Shown here one piece after another: positions 49,635 through 57,411 of a stretch of DNA of 62,831 bases (position 1 is the first letter of the stretch; each line of letters begins with the position of its first letter). Position numbers and translations under genes: made by a program. This DNA comes from Lentilactobacillus kisonensis DSM 19906 = JCM 15041. Its GTDB lineage: Bacteria; Bacillota; Bacilli; Lactobacillales; Lactobacillaceae. The stretch is taken from assembly GCF_001434135.1 (NCBI RefSeq), contig NZ_AZEB01000017.1, positions 1-62,831 of the forward strand. The letters are read 5' to 3'. The notes below the pieces were generated by a model. It was not told the DNA's origin and made no database searches. It saw nothing but the letters and a program-made list of their open reading frames with translations.

Positions 49635-50291
49635 TTAATTTAATTCAATAATTTTTCCGGTTGCTAGATAAACCGTCCACTCGCAAATGTTCGTACTATA
49701 ATCACTAATCCGGCCTAGATCCTTAGCAACGTTCAAATAAATAATGGCCGAACTGACAATGTCTGGGTGCTTTGCCATTGCTTGATAACTTGGGGCAGCA
49801 ATGTCGTTATACAACTCATCAATCTTTTTATCATATAACCGTGCGGTCTGTTTTGCTTTCTTTTCATCAGCCTCACCGTATGAATCCATCGACTCGTTAT
49901 ATTGTTGACTAACCGCCTTCGCCATTGTCGCAATAATTAATTCAACCGCAGCAATCCGTTCCTCACCTTTAATACTAATTGCTGATCGTGCAATGTTTCG
50001 TGCATGATCGCCAGCCCGCTCCAAATCAGTAACAGCCTTTAAAATGCCCACAACTTCCCTTAAATTGCCGGTAACTGGCTGGTAGAGGGCAATCATTTCA
50101 AAAGAACGCTTCTCAATATGAATTTGCAGATGATTGATTTCATGATCATTCGTAATCACCGTCTCAGCCGCTTGCGTGTCATGGTCAATGAAAGCCTGAC
50201 CAGCATTGGCAACTGCTTGGCTTACAAGTGCCCCCAACTTCATAAAATCCGCTTTCAAAGTAATAATTTCTTCATCAAAAACTTTCCCCAT
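49635..50291 (-). CDS. phoU: Phosphate transport system regulator PhoU
   Basis: Cytoplasmic regulator linking the Pst transporter to the PhoR kinase. 218 residues in two three-helix repeats; metal-binding motifs ERAGDHARNIARSAI and DLGRISDYSTNICEW (E/D-x-x-x-D) are present. It lies 11 bases after the second pstB and ends the operon. Confidence 0.96.
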   Translation of the reverse strand: MGKVFDEEIITLKADFMKLGALVSQAVANAGQAFIDHDTQAAETVITNDHEINHLQIHIEKRSFEMIALYQPVTGNLREVVGILKAVTDLERAGDHARNIARSAISIKGEERIAAVELIIATMAKAVSQQYNESMDSYGEADEKKAKQTARLYDKKIDELYNDIAAPSYQAMAKHPDIVSSAIIYLNVAKDLGRISDYSTNICEWTVYLATGKIIELN

Positions 50292-50302
50292 ATGCTTCTC
50301 TC

Positions 50303-51061
50303 CTATCCAAATCGGCCGCTAACGTAATCCTCGGTTTGCTTATCATCAGGGTTAACGAACATCTTCGTAGTATCGTCATACTCCACAACTCGCCCTTCCA
50401 TAAAGAAGGCAGTCCTATCTGAAATTCGAGATGCTTGCTGCAGGTTGTGAGTCACAATAATAATTGTATAGTCTTTTTTCAATTCTAACAGTGTATTTTC
50501 AATTTTAGCACTTGAAATTGGATCCAGCGCACTTGTCGGCTCATCCATCAAAATAACGGCGGGTGAAACTGCCAATACCCTCGCAATACAAATCCGCTGC
50601 TGCTGACCGCCGGAAAACGATAAGGCGTTATCATACAAATTATCCTTAACTTCGTCCCAGACAGCCGCCTGTTTTAAGCTCCGTTCAACGATTGCATCTA
50701 ATTTTTGCTTGTCTTTGATCCCGGCAATTCGAAGGCCGTAAGTAATGTTATCGTATACCGAAAATGGAAATGGATTTGGTTGTTGAAAAACCATCCCAAT
50801 TGATTTTCTTAATTCTACCAAATTTACTTGTGGTGCGTAAATTTCCTGATCGTGAAACTTGACGGTCCCCGTAATTTTAACGTTATCAATCATATCATTC
50901 ATTCGGTTCAGGCAACGTAAAAAAGTTGATTTTCCACAACCAGACGGTCCAATTAGGGCTGTGATCTTGTGTTCATCAAACGCCAAATTAATGCCATGAA
51001 GTGCTTGAAAACTACCATAGAATAAATCTAAGTTATTTGCTGAAATAATGGGTTGTGCCAT
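50303..51061 (-). CDS. pstB: Phosphate ABC transporter ATP-binding protein (second copy)
   Basis: ATPase of the high-affinity phosphate importer. Walker [39 protein letters not shown] and Walker [14 protein letters not shown]. 252 residues. The AGGAGG site (51070-51075) lies three bases from a structured repeat. A paralogue is just upstream in the operon; such pstB pairs are common in lactobacilli and streptococci. Confidence 0.97.
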   Translation of the reverse strand: MAQPIISANNLDLFYGSFQALHGINLAFDEHKITALIGPSGCGKSTFLRCLNRMNDMIDNVKITGTVKFHDQEIYAPQVNLVELRKSIGMVFQQPNPFPFSVYDNITYGLRIAGIKDKQKLDAIVERSLKQAAVWDEVKDNLYDNALSFSGGQQQRICIARVLAVSPAVILMDEPTSALDPISSAKIENTLLELKKDYTIIIVTHNLQQASRISDRTAFFMEGRVVEYDDTTKMFVNPDDKQTEDYVSGRFG

Positions 51062-51077
51062 TTTAAGGCCTCCTAGT

Positions 51078-51203
51078 AAAGTGAGCGGAGCAAAGTGGTT
51101 AGAGATCGGAGGGTAAGTCTCCTCTGGAAGAAATTCCCGGTTTTGGAATTTTTTTCAGAGGTGCTTACGCGCAGATCTCTGCTTTGCGCAGCTGTCCTAA
51201 AAA
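51078..51203 (+). repeat. Structured repeat, copy 5
   Basis: Near-ideal unit. Outer stem GCAAAGT/GCTTTGC, AGAGATC/GATCTCT, GTAAG/CTTAC, top stem CCTCTGGAAGAAATTCC with loop CGGTTTT and partner GGAATTTTTTTCAGAGG, all 17 pairs formed with two G-U. Its left end touches the binding site of pstB (50303-51061). Confidence 0.85.
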
Positions 51204-51329
51204 TAAGTGAGCGGATCCAGGCGGTTAGGGATCGGAGGGTAAGTCTCCTCTACCGAGAATCCCTGGTTTTGGGATTTTCGGTTGAGGTGCTCACGCGCAG
51301 ATCCCTGCCTGGAGGAGCTGTCCTAAAAA
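51204..51329 (+). repeat. Structured repeat, copy 6
   Basis: Head-to-tail with copy 5. Outer stem CCAGGC/GCCTGG and AGGGATC/GATCCCT are fully compensated changes relative to copy 5. Top stem CCTCTACCGAGAATCCC around TGGTTTT has one mismatch. Confidence 0.85.
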
Positions 51330-51370
51330 TAAGTGAGTAAAGCAGTTAGAAATCCACTCAGCCATCCTAA
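51330..51370 (+). repeat. Repeat remnant, copy 7
   Basis: AAGTGAGTAAAGCAGTTAG joined to a tail GCCATCCTAA, the hairpin being lost. The tail contains the TAG stop codon of the upstream pstB gene (51367-51369). Confidence 0.6.
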
Positions 51371-52173
51371 CCAAAGTTCCCCGATACATAATCATCAGTC
51401 AATTTAATTTTAGGGCGGGTAAAGATTTTGCGGGTCTTATTATACTCAATGGCTTCACCAAGATTAAAGAAAACGGTATAGTCGCTTAACCGAGCTGCTT
51501 GTTGCATGTTGTGGGTCACAATGATAATCGTGTAATCTTTTTTTAACTCCCGTAATGTCTGCTCAAGCTGCTGAGTCGAAACGGGGTCAAGGGCACTAGC
51601 GGGCTCATCCAGCAGTAAAACATCGGGTTCAACAGCGAGTGCCCGGGCAATGCAAACCCGTTGCGCCTGACCTCCTGATAAAGACAATGCACTTTTGTGA
51701 AGGTTATCTTTCACCTGATCCCAAACGGCAGCCTGCTTCAACGTTTTTTCAACCACTTCATCTAAAGTTTGCTTATCATGAACACCCCGACGTTCTAAGG
51801 CAAAGGTAATATTGCCATAAATTGACTTAGCAAATGGATTGGGTCGTTGGAAAACCATTCCAATTCGGCGGCGAACCTCATAAACATCAATCTTAGGCCG
51901 GTTAATATCGACTCCTTGATATAAAATTTGTCCTTTAACGGTTGCCACATCATCGTTCATCCGGTTAAGTGACCGTAAATAAGTGGATTTTCCTGATCCT
52001 GAAGGGCCAATTAACGCCGTAATCGTATTTTTCTTGAATTGAATATCCGCGTTGTGCATTGCCATGGTCTTTCCATAGTAAACGGCCAAATTTTTGGTTT
52101 GCATTGTAATTTCGTTTTCCTCAGGATTAAAGTGATAAATAAATCGCTCAGAGTCATTGTTTGGATTTAGCAT
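51367..52173 (-). CDS. pstB: Phosphate ABC transporter ATP-binding protein (first copy)
   Basis: ATPase of the phosphate importer, 268 residues. Walker A GPSGSGKSTYLRSLNRMND, LSLSGGQAQRVCIARALA, Walker B VLLLDEPASALDP. The 23-residue N-terminal extension before MQTKNLAVYYG is longer than in the second copy, but GGGGGAG supports the ATG at 52173. It lies 14 bases after pstA; two and a half structured repeats separate it from the second pstB. Confidence 0.97.
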   Translation of the reverse strand: MLNPNNDSERFIYHFNPEENEITMQTKNLAVYYGKTMAMHNADIQFKKNTITALIGPSGSGKSTYLRSLNRMNDDVATVKGQILYQGVDINRPKIDVYEVRRRIGMVFQRPNPFAKSIYGNITFALERRGVHDKQTLDEVVEKTLKQAAVWDQVKDNLHKSALSLSGGQAQRVCIARALAVEPDVLLLDEPASALDPVSTQQLEQTLRELKKDYTIIIVTHNMQQAARLSDYTVFFNLGEAIEYNKTRKIFTRPKIKLTDDYVSGNFG

Positions 52174-52187
52174 GGTTTATCTCCCCC

Positions 52188-53078
52188 TTAATTAACTGAC
52201 GTCATTTTTTCAAATACTTTTCGCCCAATATAGCGAGCTGATAAGTTGAAAATTAGGATTGCTAGTACCAAAACGGCAGCTGAACCAGAGGAAACTTGAG
52301 TAAGATCCGGCATAATTCCTTCAGAATTGATTTTCCAAATGTGAACCGCTAGCGTTTCAGCTGGCCGCAATGGACTTAACGGACTATCAATATTGAATGG
52401 ATTCCAGTCGCCAAAGTTTAATGCTGGTGCACTTTGGCCAGCGGTATAAATCAACGCTGCAGCTTCCCCAAATACCCGGCCAGAACACAGAATTACGCCG
52501 CTAATGATACCAGGCAGAGCTGCCGGGACAACGATATGAATAATTGTTTCGTATTTGGACAACCCAAGTCCTAGTCCTCCTTGGCGCTGGTCATCGGAAA
52601 CACTCGCGAGGGACTCCTCAATATTTCTGGTGAGTAACGGCAAGTTGAAGATGGTCAGTGTCAAAGCACCAGAGATAATTGAGAAGCCATAATTAAACTG
52701 CACGACAAACAATAAGAAACCAAATAAACCGACCACTACAGAAGGTAGCGAACTCAAGATTTCAATTGTGGTTCGAATCATCGATGTGAACCAATTATCT
52801 TTTGCATACTCACTCAAATAAATTGACGCCCCTAGCGCGATAGGTAGGGAAATAAGCATGGCTAAAATCAACAGATAAATTGAATTGAACAGTTGAACAC
52901 CGATCCCGCCACCGGCCGTGAACGCTTTAGCTGGGGACGTCAAGAATTTCCAGCTCACATTTGGCAACCCAGTGATAAAAATATAGCCAATTAGAAACGC
53001 TAAGATTAGCACAACGAAACCGGCAATTAGTCTTAAAATCAGAATCGCAATTTGACTTTGCTTTTGAGTTCGATTCAT
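52188..53078 (-). CDS. pstA: Phosphate ABC transporter permease PstA
   Basis: Membrane subunit of the phosphate importer. Six hydrophobic segments with the ABC coupling motif GLGLSKYETIIHIVVPAALP near residue 180. 296 residues. Its start overlaps the pstC stop by four bases. Confidence 0.97.
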   Translation of the reverse strand: MNRTQKQSQIAILILRLIAGFVVLILAFLIGYIFITGLPNVSWKFLTSPAKAFTAGGGIGVQLFNSIYLLILAMLISLPIALGASIYLSEYAKDNWFTSMIRTTIEILSSLPSVVVGLFGFLLFVVQFNYGFSIISGALTLTIFNLPLLTRNIEESLASVSDDQRQGGLGLGLSKYETIIHIVVPAALPGIISGVILCSGRVFGEAAALIYTAGQSAPALNFGDWNPFNIDSPLSPLRPAETLAVHIWKINSEGIMPDLTQVSSGSAAVLVLAILIFNLSARYIGRKVFEKMTSVN

Positions 53079-54004
53079 TTCTTAAACGCTCCTCTCCGGC
53101 CGATAAAGTGAACCAGCAGGTTGAACAACAAAGACATAATGAGCAACACAAGTGCCAACGACCACAACGCATCATTTTGTAGCGACCCCATGACGGTATT
53201 GCCCATTCCAGCAGTTAACACAGACGTTAAGGTTGAGGCTGGTGACACAAGGCTATGAGGCATTAAAGCGGCGTTACCAATCACCATCTGGACGGCAAGC
53301 GCCTCGCCAAAAGCCCGGGCCATCCCAAAAACAACTGCCGTTAAAATTCCCGGCGTCGCGGCCCGCAAGACAACTTTCCAAATAGTTTGCCATTTAGTTG
53401 CACCAAGGGCCAAGGAGGCTTGCCGATAGTACTTAGGAACGGCCTTTAGCGAATCAACCGTCATTGATACAATCGTTGGCAGAATCATGACGAATAGGAC
53501 AAAAGTTCCTGAAAGAATGCCGAAACCACTGCCGCCAAACGCATGACGAACAAAGGGAACCACAACTGAGAGGCCAATAAAACCATATACAACCGATGGG
53601 ATCCCGACTAATAATTCCGTAACTGGCTGTAAGATCTTTGCCCCGCGCTTCGGTGAAATTTCAGTCATATACACGGCCGTTCCAATCGCAAATGGCGTTG
53701 AGACAACTGCCGCTAAGATGGTTACCAAAAACGAACCAACAATCATTGGCAGCGCACCCACAGCTTGTTGACCGCCGGGCGTTTTGGTCCCAGGGTTCCA
53801 AATAACGCCAGTAAAGAAATCTTTAAAACTAATATGATCGTTAAAAAATGTCGATAGTCCCTTAGTTGCAATAAAGATGATGATTCCCAAAACGACTGCC
53901 ATGATCAGTAAAAGCGCGGAGAGACTGAGTAAATGCCCAAAGCGTTCATAGCGGGCTGTTTTTGACTTTTTCATTAACTGCTTGGCTAATTTTTGATTTT
54001 GCAT
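53075..54004 (-). CDS. pstC: Phosphate ABC transporter permease PstC
   Basis: Partner permease of PstA, 309 residues with about six hydrophobic segments and coupling motif LALGATKWQTIWKVVLRAAT near residue 208. Contains the PstC-type EISPKRGAKILQPVTELLVG and GIPSVVYGFIG. Overlaps the pstS stop by one base. Confidence 0.97.
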   Translation of the reverse strand: MQNQKLAKQLMKKSKTARYERFGHLLSLSALLLIMAVVLGIIIFIATKGLSTFFNDHISFKDFFTGVIWNPGTKTPGGQQAVGALPMIVGSFLVTILAAVVSTPFAIGTAVYMTEISPKRGAKILQPVTELLVGIPSVVYGFIGLSVVVPFVRHAFGGSGFGILSGTFVLFVMILPTIVSMTVDSLKAVPKYYRQASLALGATKWQTIWKVVLRAATPGILTAVVFGMARAFGEALAVQMVIGNAALMPHSLVSPASTLTSVLTAGMGNTVMGSLQNDALWSLALVLLIMSLLFNLLVHFIGRRGAFKK

Positions 54005-54891
54005 TATGATTCCCCCGATCCTTTAGAAACTTTTCCCTGCCAAGTTCGTTGATAATGCATATCCTTAACGGAGATATAACCAAGCTTATTGAACAGAGTT
54101 GTTTGAATATGATCGTTTTTCAAATAATGTAAAAATTTGGCCGTTAATCCTCTCGGTGTCCCCTTAGTATAAATATGTTCATATGACCAAATCCGCCATC
54201 GATTATGGGTAACGTTTTGTTCGGTCGGTTTAACCCCATTAATGCTAACCGGTTGAACTGATTGATTAACGTAGCCGAACGAAACGTAACTAATTGCTCC
54301 GGGAGTCGTGGCAACGATTTGGCGGACGGTCCCTGAAGAGTCTTGTTCTTGAGCAACGGCACTCTCATGACCATTTAACCCGTACTTTTCAAAAGTTACC
54401 CGAGTACCACTTCCTTGAGAACGATTAATGAGCGTTACTGGAATATCTGGACCACCAAGTTGATGCCAATTTGTAATTTTACCTGTGAAGATGGCGATAA
54501 GTTCACTAGATGATAGATTCTTGAGATGAACATCATTGTTTACAATTGGTGTCACCCCAACCACAGCGATCTTGTGGTCAACCAGTCCCTTGGGGTTGAT
54601 ACCTGCTTTTTCTTCAGCAAACAAATCTGAGTTTCCCATCTGGACAGCTCCAGATTCTATTTGACTGAGACCAGTCCCGGATCCACCACCCTGAACATTG
54701 ATAAAAATGCCAGAATGATCGGCGGAATATTCCTCACTTGCCGCTTCAACTAATGGCTGTAGCGCAGTAGAACCAACTGCCGTTATCGACTGTTGGTTCG
54801 TTGCGGTTTTGCTGCGAGCACCATAAGCGCCGATACCGGCAATGATGATAACAATCGCAAGCAACCATTTGATTAAAGTTCGTTGTCGCAT
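54004..54891 (-). CDS. pstS: Phosphate-binding protein PstS
   Basis: Extracytoplasmic phosphate-binding protein. Phosphate-loop residues in AVGSTALQPLVEAA, VQGGGSGTGLSQIESG and NRSQGSGTRVTFEKY. 295 residues. The N-terminal hydrophobic segment (about 8-24, IKWLLAIVIIIAGIGAYGA) has no lipobox: there is no cysteine anywhere in the protein, so it cannot be lipid-anchored by Lgt and is presumably held by an uncleaved helix or released by signal peptidase. GGAGG site. The leader contains two structured repeats and a PhoP-type promoter. Confidence 0.95.
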   Translation of the reverse strand: MRQRTLIKWLLAIVIIIAGIGAYGARSKTATNQQSITAVGSTALQPLVEAASEEYSADHSGIFINVQGGGSGTGLSQIESGAVQMGNSDLFAEEKAGINPKGLVDHKIAVVGVTPIVNNDVHLKNLSSSELIAIFTGKITNWHQLGGPDIPVTLINRSQGSGTRVTFEKYGLNGHESAVAQEQDSSGTVRQIVATTPGAISYVSFGYVNQSVQPVSINGVKPTEQNVTHNRWRIWSYEHIYTKGTPRGLTAKFLHYLKNDHIQTTLFNKLGYISVKDMHYQRTWQGKVSKGSGES

Positions 54892-54903
54892 TCTAATACC
54901 TCC

Positions 54904-55029
54904 ATAAGTGAGCGAAGCAAAGCGCTTAGGGATCGGAGTGTAAGTCTCCTATATCGGAAATCCCCGATTTTGGGATTTTTGGTATAGGTGCTTACGCGCA
55001 GATTCCTGCTTTGCGCAGCTGTCCTAAAT
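54904..55029 (+). repeat. Structured repeat, copy 8
   Basis: Begins just upstream of the pstS binding site. Outer GCAAAGC/GCTTTGC, AGGGATC/GATTCCT, GTAAG/CTTAC. Top stem CCTATATCGGAAATCCC with loop CGATTTT pairs fully, with three G-U on the + strand. Confidence 0.85.
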
Positions 55030-55153
55030 AAAGTGAGCGGAGCAAAGCGATTAGAACTCGGAACATAAGTCTCCACCAGCAGGAATTCCCGGTTCTGGAA
55101 TTTTTGCTGGTGGTGCTTATGTGCAGAGTTTTGCTTTGCGCAGCTGTCCTAAT
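55030..55153 (+). repeat. Structured repeat, copy 9
   Basis: Head-to-tail with copy 8. Outer GCAAAGC/GCTTTGC, AGAACTC/GAGTTTT, CATAAG/CTTATG (compensated), top stem CCACCAGCAGGAATTCC with loop CGGTTCT, all 17 pairs formed with two G-U. Confidence 0.85.
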
Positions 55154-55166
55154 ATCTCCAACTATG

Positions 55167-55220
55167 ATTGTATTAAACCAATGTAAATATTTGACCAGCT
55201 GAATGTAAAGATTGTGTAAA
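55167..55220 (-). promoter_or_regulatory. pst promoter with PhoP-box array
   Basis: Minus strand: TTTACA at 55215-55220, 55204-55209 and 55182-55187, with a degenerate CTGGTC at 55193-55198, i.e. four positions at exact 11-base spacing. TACAAT (55167-55172) lies nine bases after the last box and there is no separate -35. This is the layout of PhoP-activated promoters (TT(A/T/C)ACA repeats). PhoP and PhoR are encoded just upstream. Confidence 0.75.
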
Positions 55221-55252
55221 TAAAACACGGGGGTTACCTTTATTTTAGAGTT

Positions 55253-55281
55253 AAAAAAATCAGCCAAAAATTGGCCGAATC
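55253..55281 (-). terminator. Terminator of phoR
   Basis: Minus strand TCGGCCAA, short loop, TTGGCTGA (one G-T) then TTTTTTT, about 30 bases past the phoR stop. Confidence 0.85.
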
Positions 55282-55312
55282 TTAAAAAGAAGTATTTTTA
55301 TACCATGCGTTG

Positions 55313-56686
55313 TTAGCTGTGAACATCATCATTCACAATCGGAAATTCAACTATAAATGTTGATCCGACCCCCCGCTGACTTTTAACTTGAATGGTCCCA
55401 CCTGCAGCATCCATGAGCTCTTTAACAATCGACAACCCCAGCCCAGTACCGCTCACTTTCTGCTTGGTTCGGGAATCGTCCGCACGATAAAACCGCTCAA
55501 ATAATCGAGAAACATCTTTTTGAGCAATTCCAATTCCAGTATCAGCAACCTGAAGCTGCCAATAACTATCATTAGCTGAGTAGCCGATATTAATTTCACC
55601 ACTTGGCCGGTTGTATTTAATCGCATTGCTAACCAGATTACCCAAAACCCGGGTCAACGTGTTCGCATCAGCAGTTACTTGGGCAGTGGCCGCCACGTGG
55701 TTATTAATCGTAATACGTTGAGCAGCTGCCGTTGATTTGTAGGACTTTAACTGTGATTCAACAAAAGTCTTCAAATTAATAACCTGGTAATGATCGTTTT
55801 GCCCATTTTGAATGTGAGAAATGGTCAAAACATCTTGGACCAATGACGCCAGTTGTTCACTTTGCTGGTCAATAATCTTCAAGAACTCAACCAAGCTTTT
55901 TTTATCGTTCATTGCCCCATCAAGTAGCGTCTTAGTAAAACCAGAAATTGCGGTAATGGGCGTTTTGAGTTCATGGCTGGCATTTCGTAAAAAGTCAATC
56001 TGCATTTGTTTGACGTTAATCAGATCAGAAATATCATAAATAATTACTAATATATGAAAATCGTCAGCCAACTGGTTAAATAACACACTCGTATCCCAAG
56101 TAATAGCTGTATCACCAACATTCCGCACTTCTGCTTGCTTAGACTTATGACTATCAAACACATCGTCAATCAACGATAACAACTGATAATTTCTAATATC
56201 TTGAGTATACGGATGCACCTGAGTCAAAATATTTTTGGCCAGCATTGTCGCCATTTTATGGTTAGAAAAAATGACATCATGAGAAGAGTCAATCACCATA
56301 ATACCAACGGGTAAGCTCGATAAGATGGTAATCAACTCGGTGTTACTATTCTCAATGCTTTTACTTTCGTCTTGTTGCCGAGATTGGAGTTCATTTAACT
56401 GATCGGCAAGTTCCTTGTACGGATTAGTAGGCTCAACAAATAATGGCGCAGCGGGGCGATGGCTCACAATGTTAGCAGTCATCGTCGCCAATTGTTTAAG
56501 AATCTTTGAATGCTCACGGTAGCGAATCCAGAGCTGTCCTGTAATGACAACAATGACCCCAACAACAATCAAGCTGAGTTCAGTTAGTCCCCGATTATTT
56601 CTTGAAAACGCATAAAAAAGCATGACCAAGACGGCAATGCTCATTAATAAGATTGTTAAAATTTGCCTGGAAATTTTATTCAGCAT
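55313..56686 (-). CDS. phoR: Phosphate-responsive sensor histidine kinase PhoR
   Basis: Membrane histidine kinase of the phosphate two-component system. Two N-terminal hydrophobic segments (about 5-50), a PAS-like domain (about 100-200, SSLPVGIMVIDSSHDVIFSN), HisKA with phospho-acceptor His in FLRNASHELKTPITAISGF, and HATPase motifs NLVSNAIKYN, DTGIGIAQKDVSRLFERFYR and GTGLGLSIVKEL. It has no extended extracellular sensor, as in the lactobacillus type. The likely start is the third ATG of ATGATGATG at 56686, overlapping phoP by 11 bases; the frame is open to 56716. Confidence 0.95.
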   Translation of the reverse strand: MLNKISRQILTILLMSIAVLVMLFYAFSRNNRGLTELSLIVVGVIVVITGQLWIRYREHSKILKQLATMTANIVSHRPAAPLFVEPTNPYKELADQLNELQSRQQDESKSIENSNTELITILSSLPVGIMVIDSSHDVIFSNHKMATMLAKNILTQVHPYTQDIRNYQLLSLIDDVFDSHKSKQAEVRNVGDTAITWDTSVLFNQLADDFHILVIIYDISDLINVKQMQIDFLRNASHELKTPITAISGFTKTLLDGAMNDKKSLVEFLKIIDQQSEQLASLVQDVLTISHIQNGQNDHYQVINLKTFVESQLKSYKSTAAAQRITINNHVAATAQVTADANTLTRVLGNLVSNAIKYNRPSGEINIGYSANDSYWQLQVADTGIGIAQKDVSRLFERFYRADDSRTKQKVSGTGLGLSIVKELMDAAGGTIQVKSQRGVGSTFIVEFPIVNDDVHS

Positions 56687-57401
56687 CATCATCCCCAGTT
56701 GAGAACTCATAGCCAAAGCCCCGAATCGTCTTCAAGTATTTTGGTGACTTGGAATCCGGTTCAATTTTCTCCCTTAAATGGGCAATCTGAATATCAACCA
56801 TTCGACTTTGACCACTATAATCGAATCCCCAGACCCCCTGAAGCAATTGATCACGACTCAACACTTGATTTTCATGGCTCACCAAGTACTGCATTAGTTC
56901 AAACTCTTTCGGCGTTAACTTAAGGTTCTTCTGGTCAGCACTCACACGATATTTTTTATGATCAATAGTGAACGGCCCGGCAACTTCAACATCACTACTT
57001 GTTTTTGATGGTGAGCTTTCTTTGGATGAAACATTCTTCTCATATCGCCTCAAGACAGCGTTAATTCGCGCGATGACTTCTCTGGGACTAAATGGTTTAG
57101 GAATATAATCGTCAGCACCCATTTCAAGGCCAAAAACCTTATCAAATTCAGTATCCTTGGCCGTCAGCAAAATTACCGGTGTATCATTGCGATCCATTCT
57201 AAGCTGTTTTAGCACCTGCTCACCGCTCATCTCTGGTAACATCAAATCAAGCAGCACAATATCAAACATCCCATTTTCCGCCATTGATAACGCATCAACC
57301 CCGTTAGTGGCACTTTCAACTTCAAAGTTAGCTTGCTTTAAGTTGTACTCAAGTAAGGTAACAATTGCCGGCTCATCATCAACCACCAAAACTTTTTTCA
57401 C
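56676..57401 (-). CDS. phoP: Phosphate response regulator PhoP
   Basis: OmpR/PhoB-family regulator. Receiver domain with DDEPAIV, phospho-acceptor Asp in IVLLDLMLPEMSG, TAKDTEFDKV, KPFSPREVIARI; then a winged-helix DNA-binding domain with LTPKEFELMQYLVSHENQVL, SRDQLLQGVWGFDYSG and TIRGFGYEF. 241 residues. Starts 11 bases after the MinJ-like gene. Presumed activator of the pst promoter at 55167-55220. Confidence 0.96.
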   Translation of the reverse strand: MKKVLVVDDEPAIVTLLEYNLKQANFEVESATNGVDALSMAENGMFDIVLLDLMLPEMSGEQVLKQLRMDRNDTPVILLTAKDTEFDKVFGLEMGADDYIPKPFSPREVIARINAVLRRYEKNVSSKESSPSKTSSDVEVAGPFTIDHKKYRVSADQKNLKLTPKEFELMQYLVSHENQVLSRDQLLQGVWGFDYSGQSRMVDIQIAHLREKIEPDSKSPKYLKTIRGFGYEFSTGDDDAE

Positions 57402-57411
57402 AATAATCCTC

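Noticed and set aside
51095-51340. 81-codon + strand open frame between the two pstB genes
   Set aside because: It is the translation of two tandem structured repeats; the encoded halves repeat each other (RDRRVSLL), there is no ribosome binding site, and the base pattern is explained by stem pairing.
49635-54891. Duplicated pstB as a sign of recent transfer
   Set aside because: Paired pstB genes in this order are common in Lactobacillales, and both copies have intact ATPase motifs.
54873-55267. Two minus strand open frames (67 and 91 codons) upstream of pstS
   Set aside because: They translate repeat copies 8 and 9 and the Pho-box promoter; similar reading through copy 2 extends the dioxygenase frame, which shows these are repeat artefacts.
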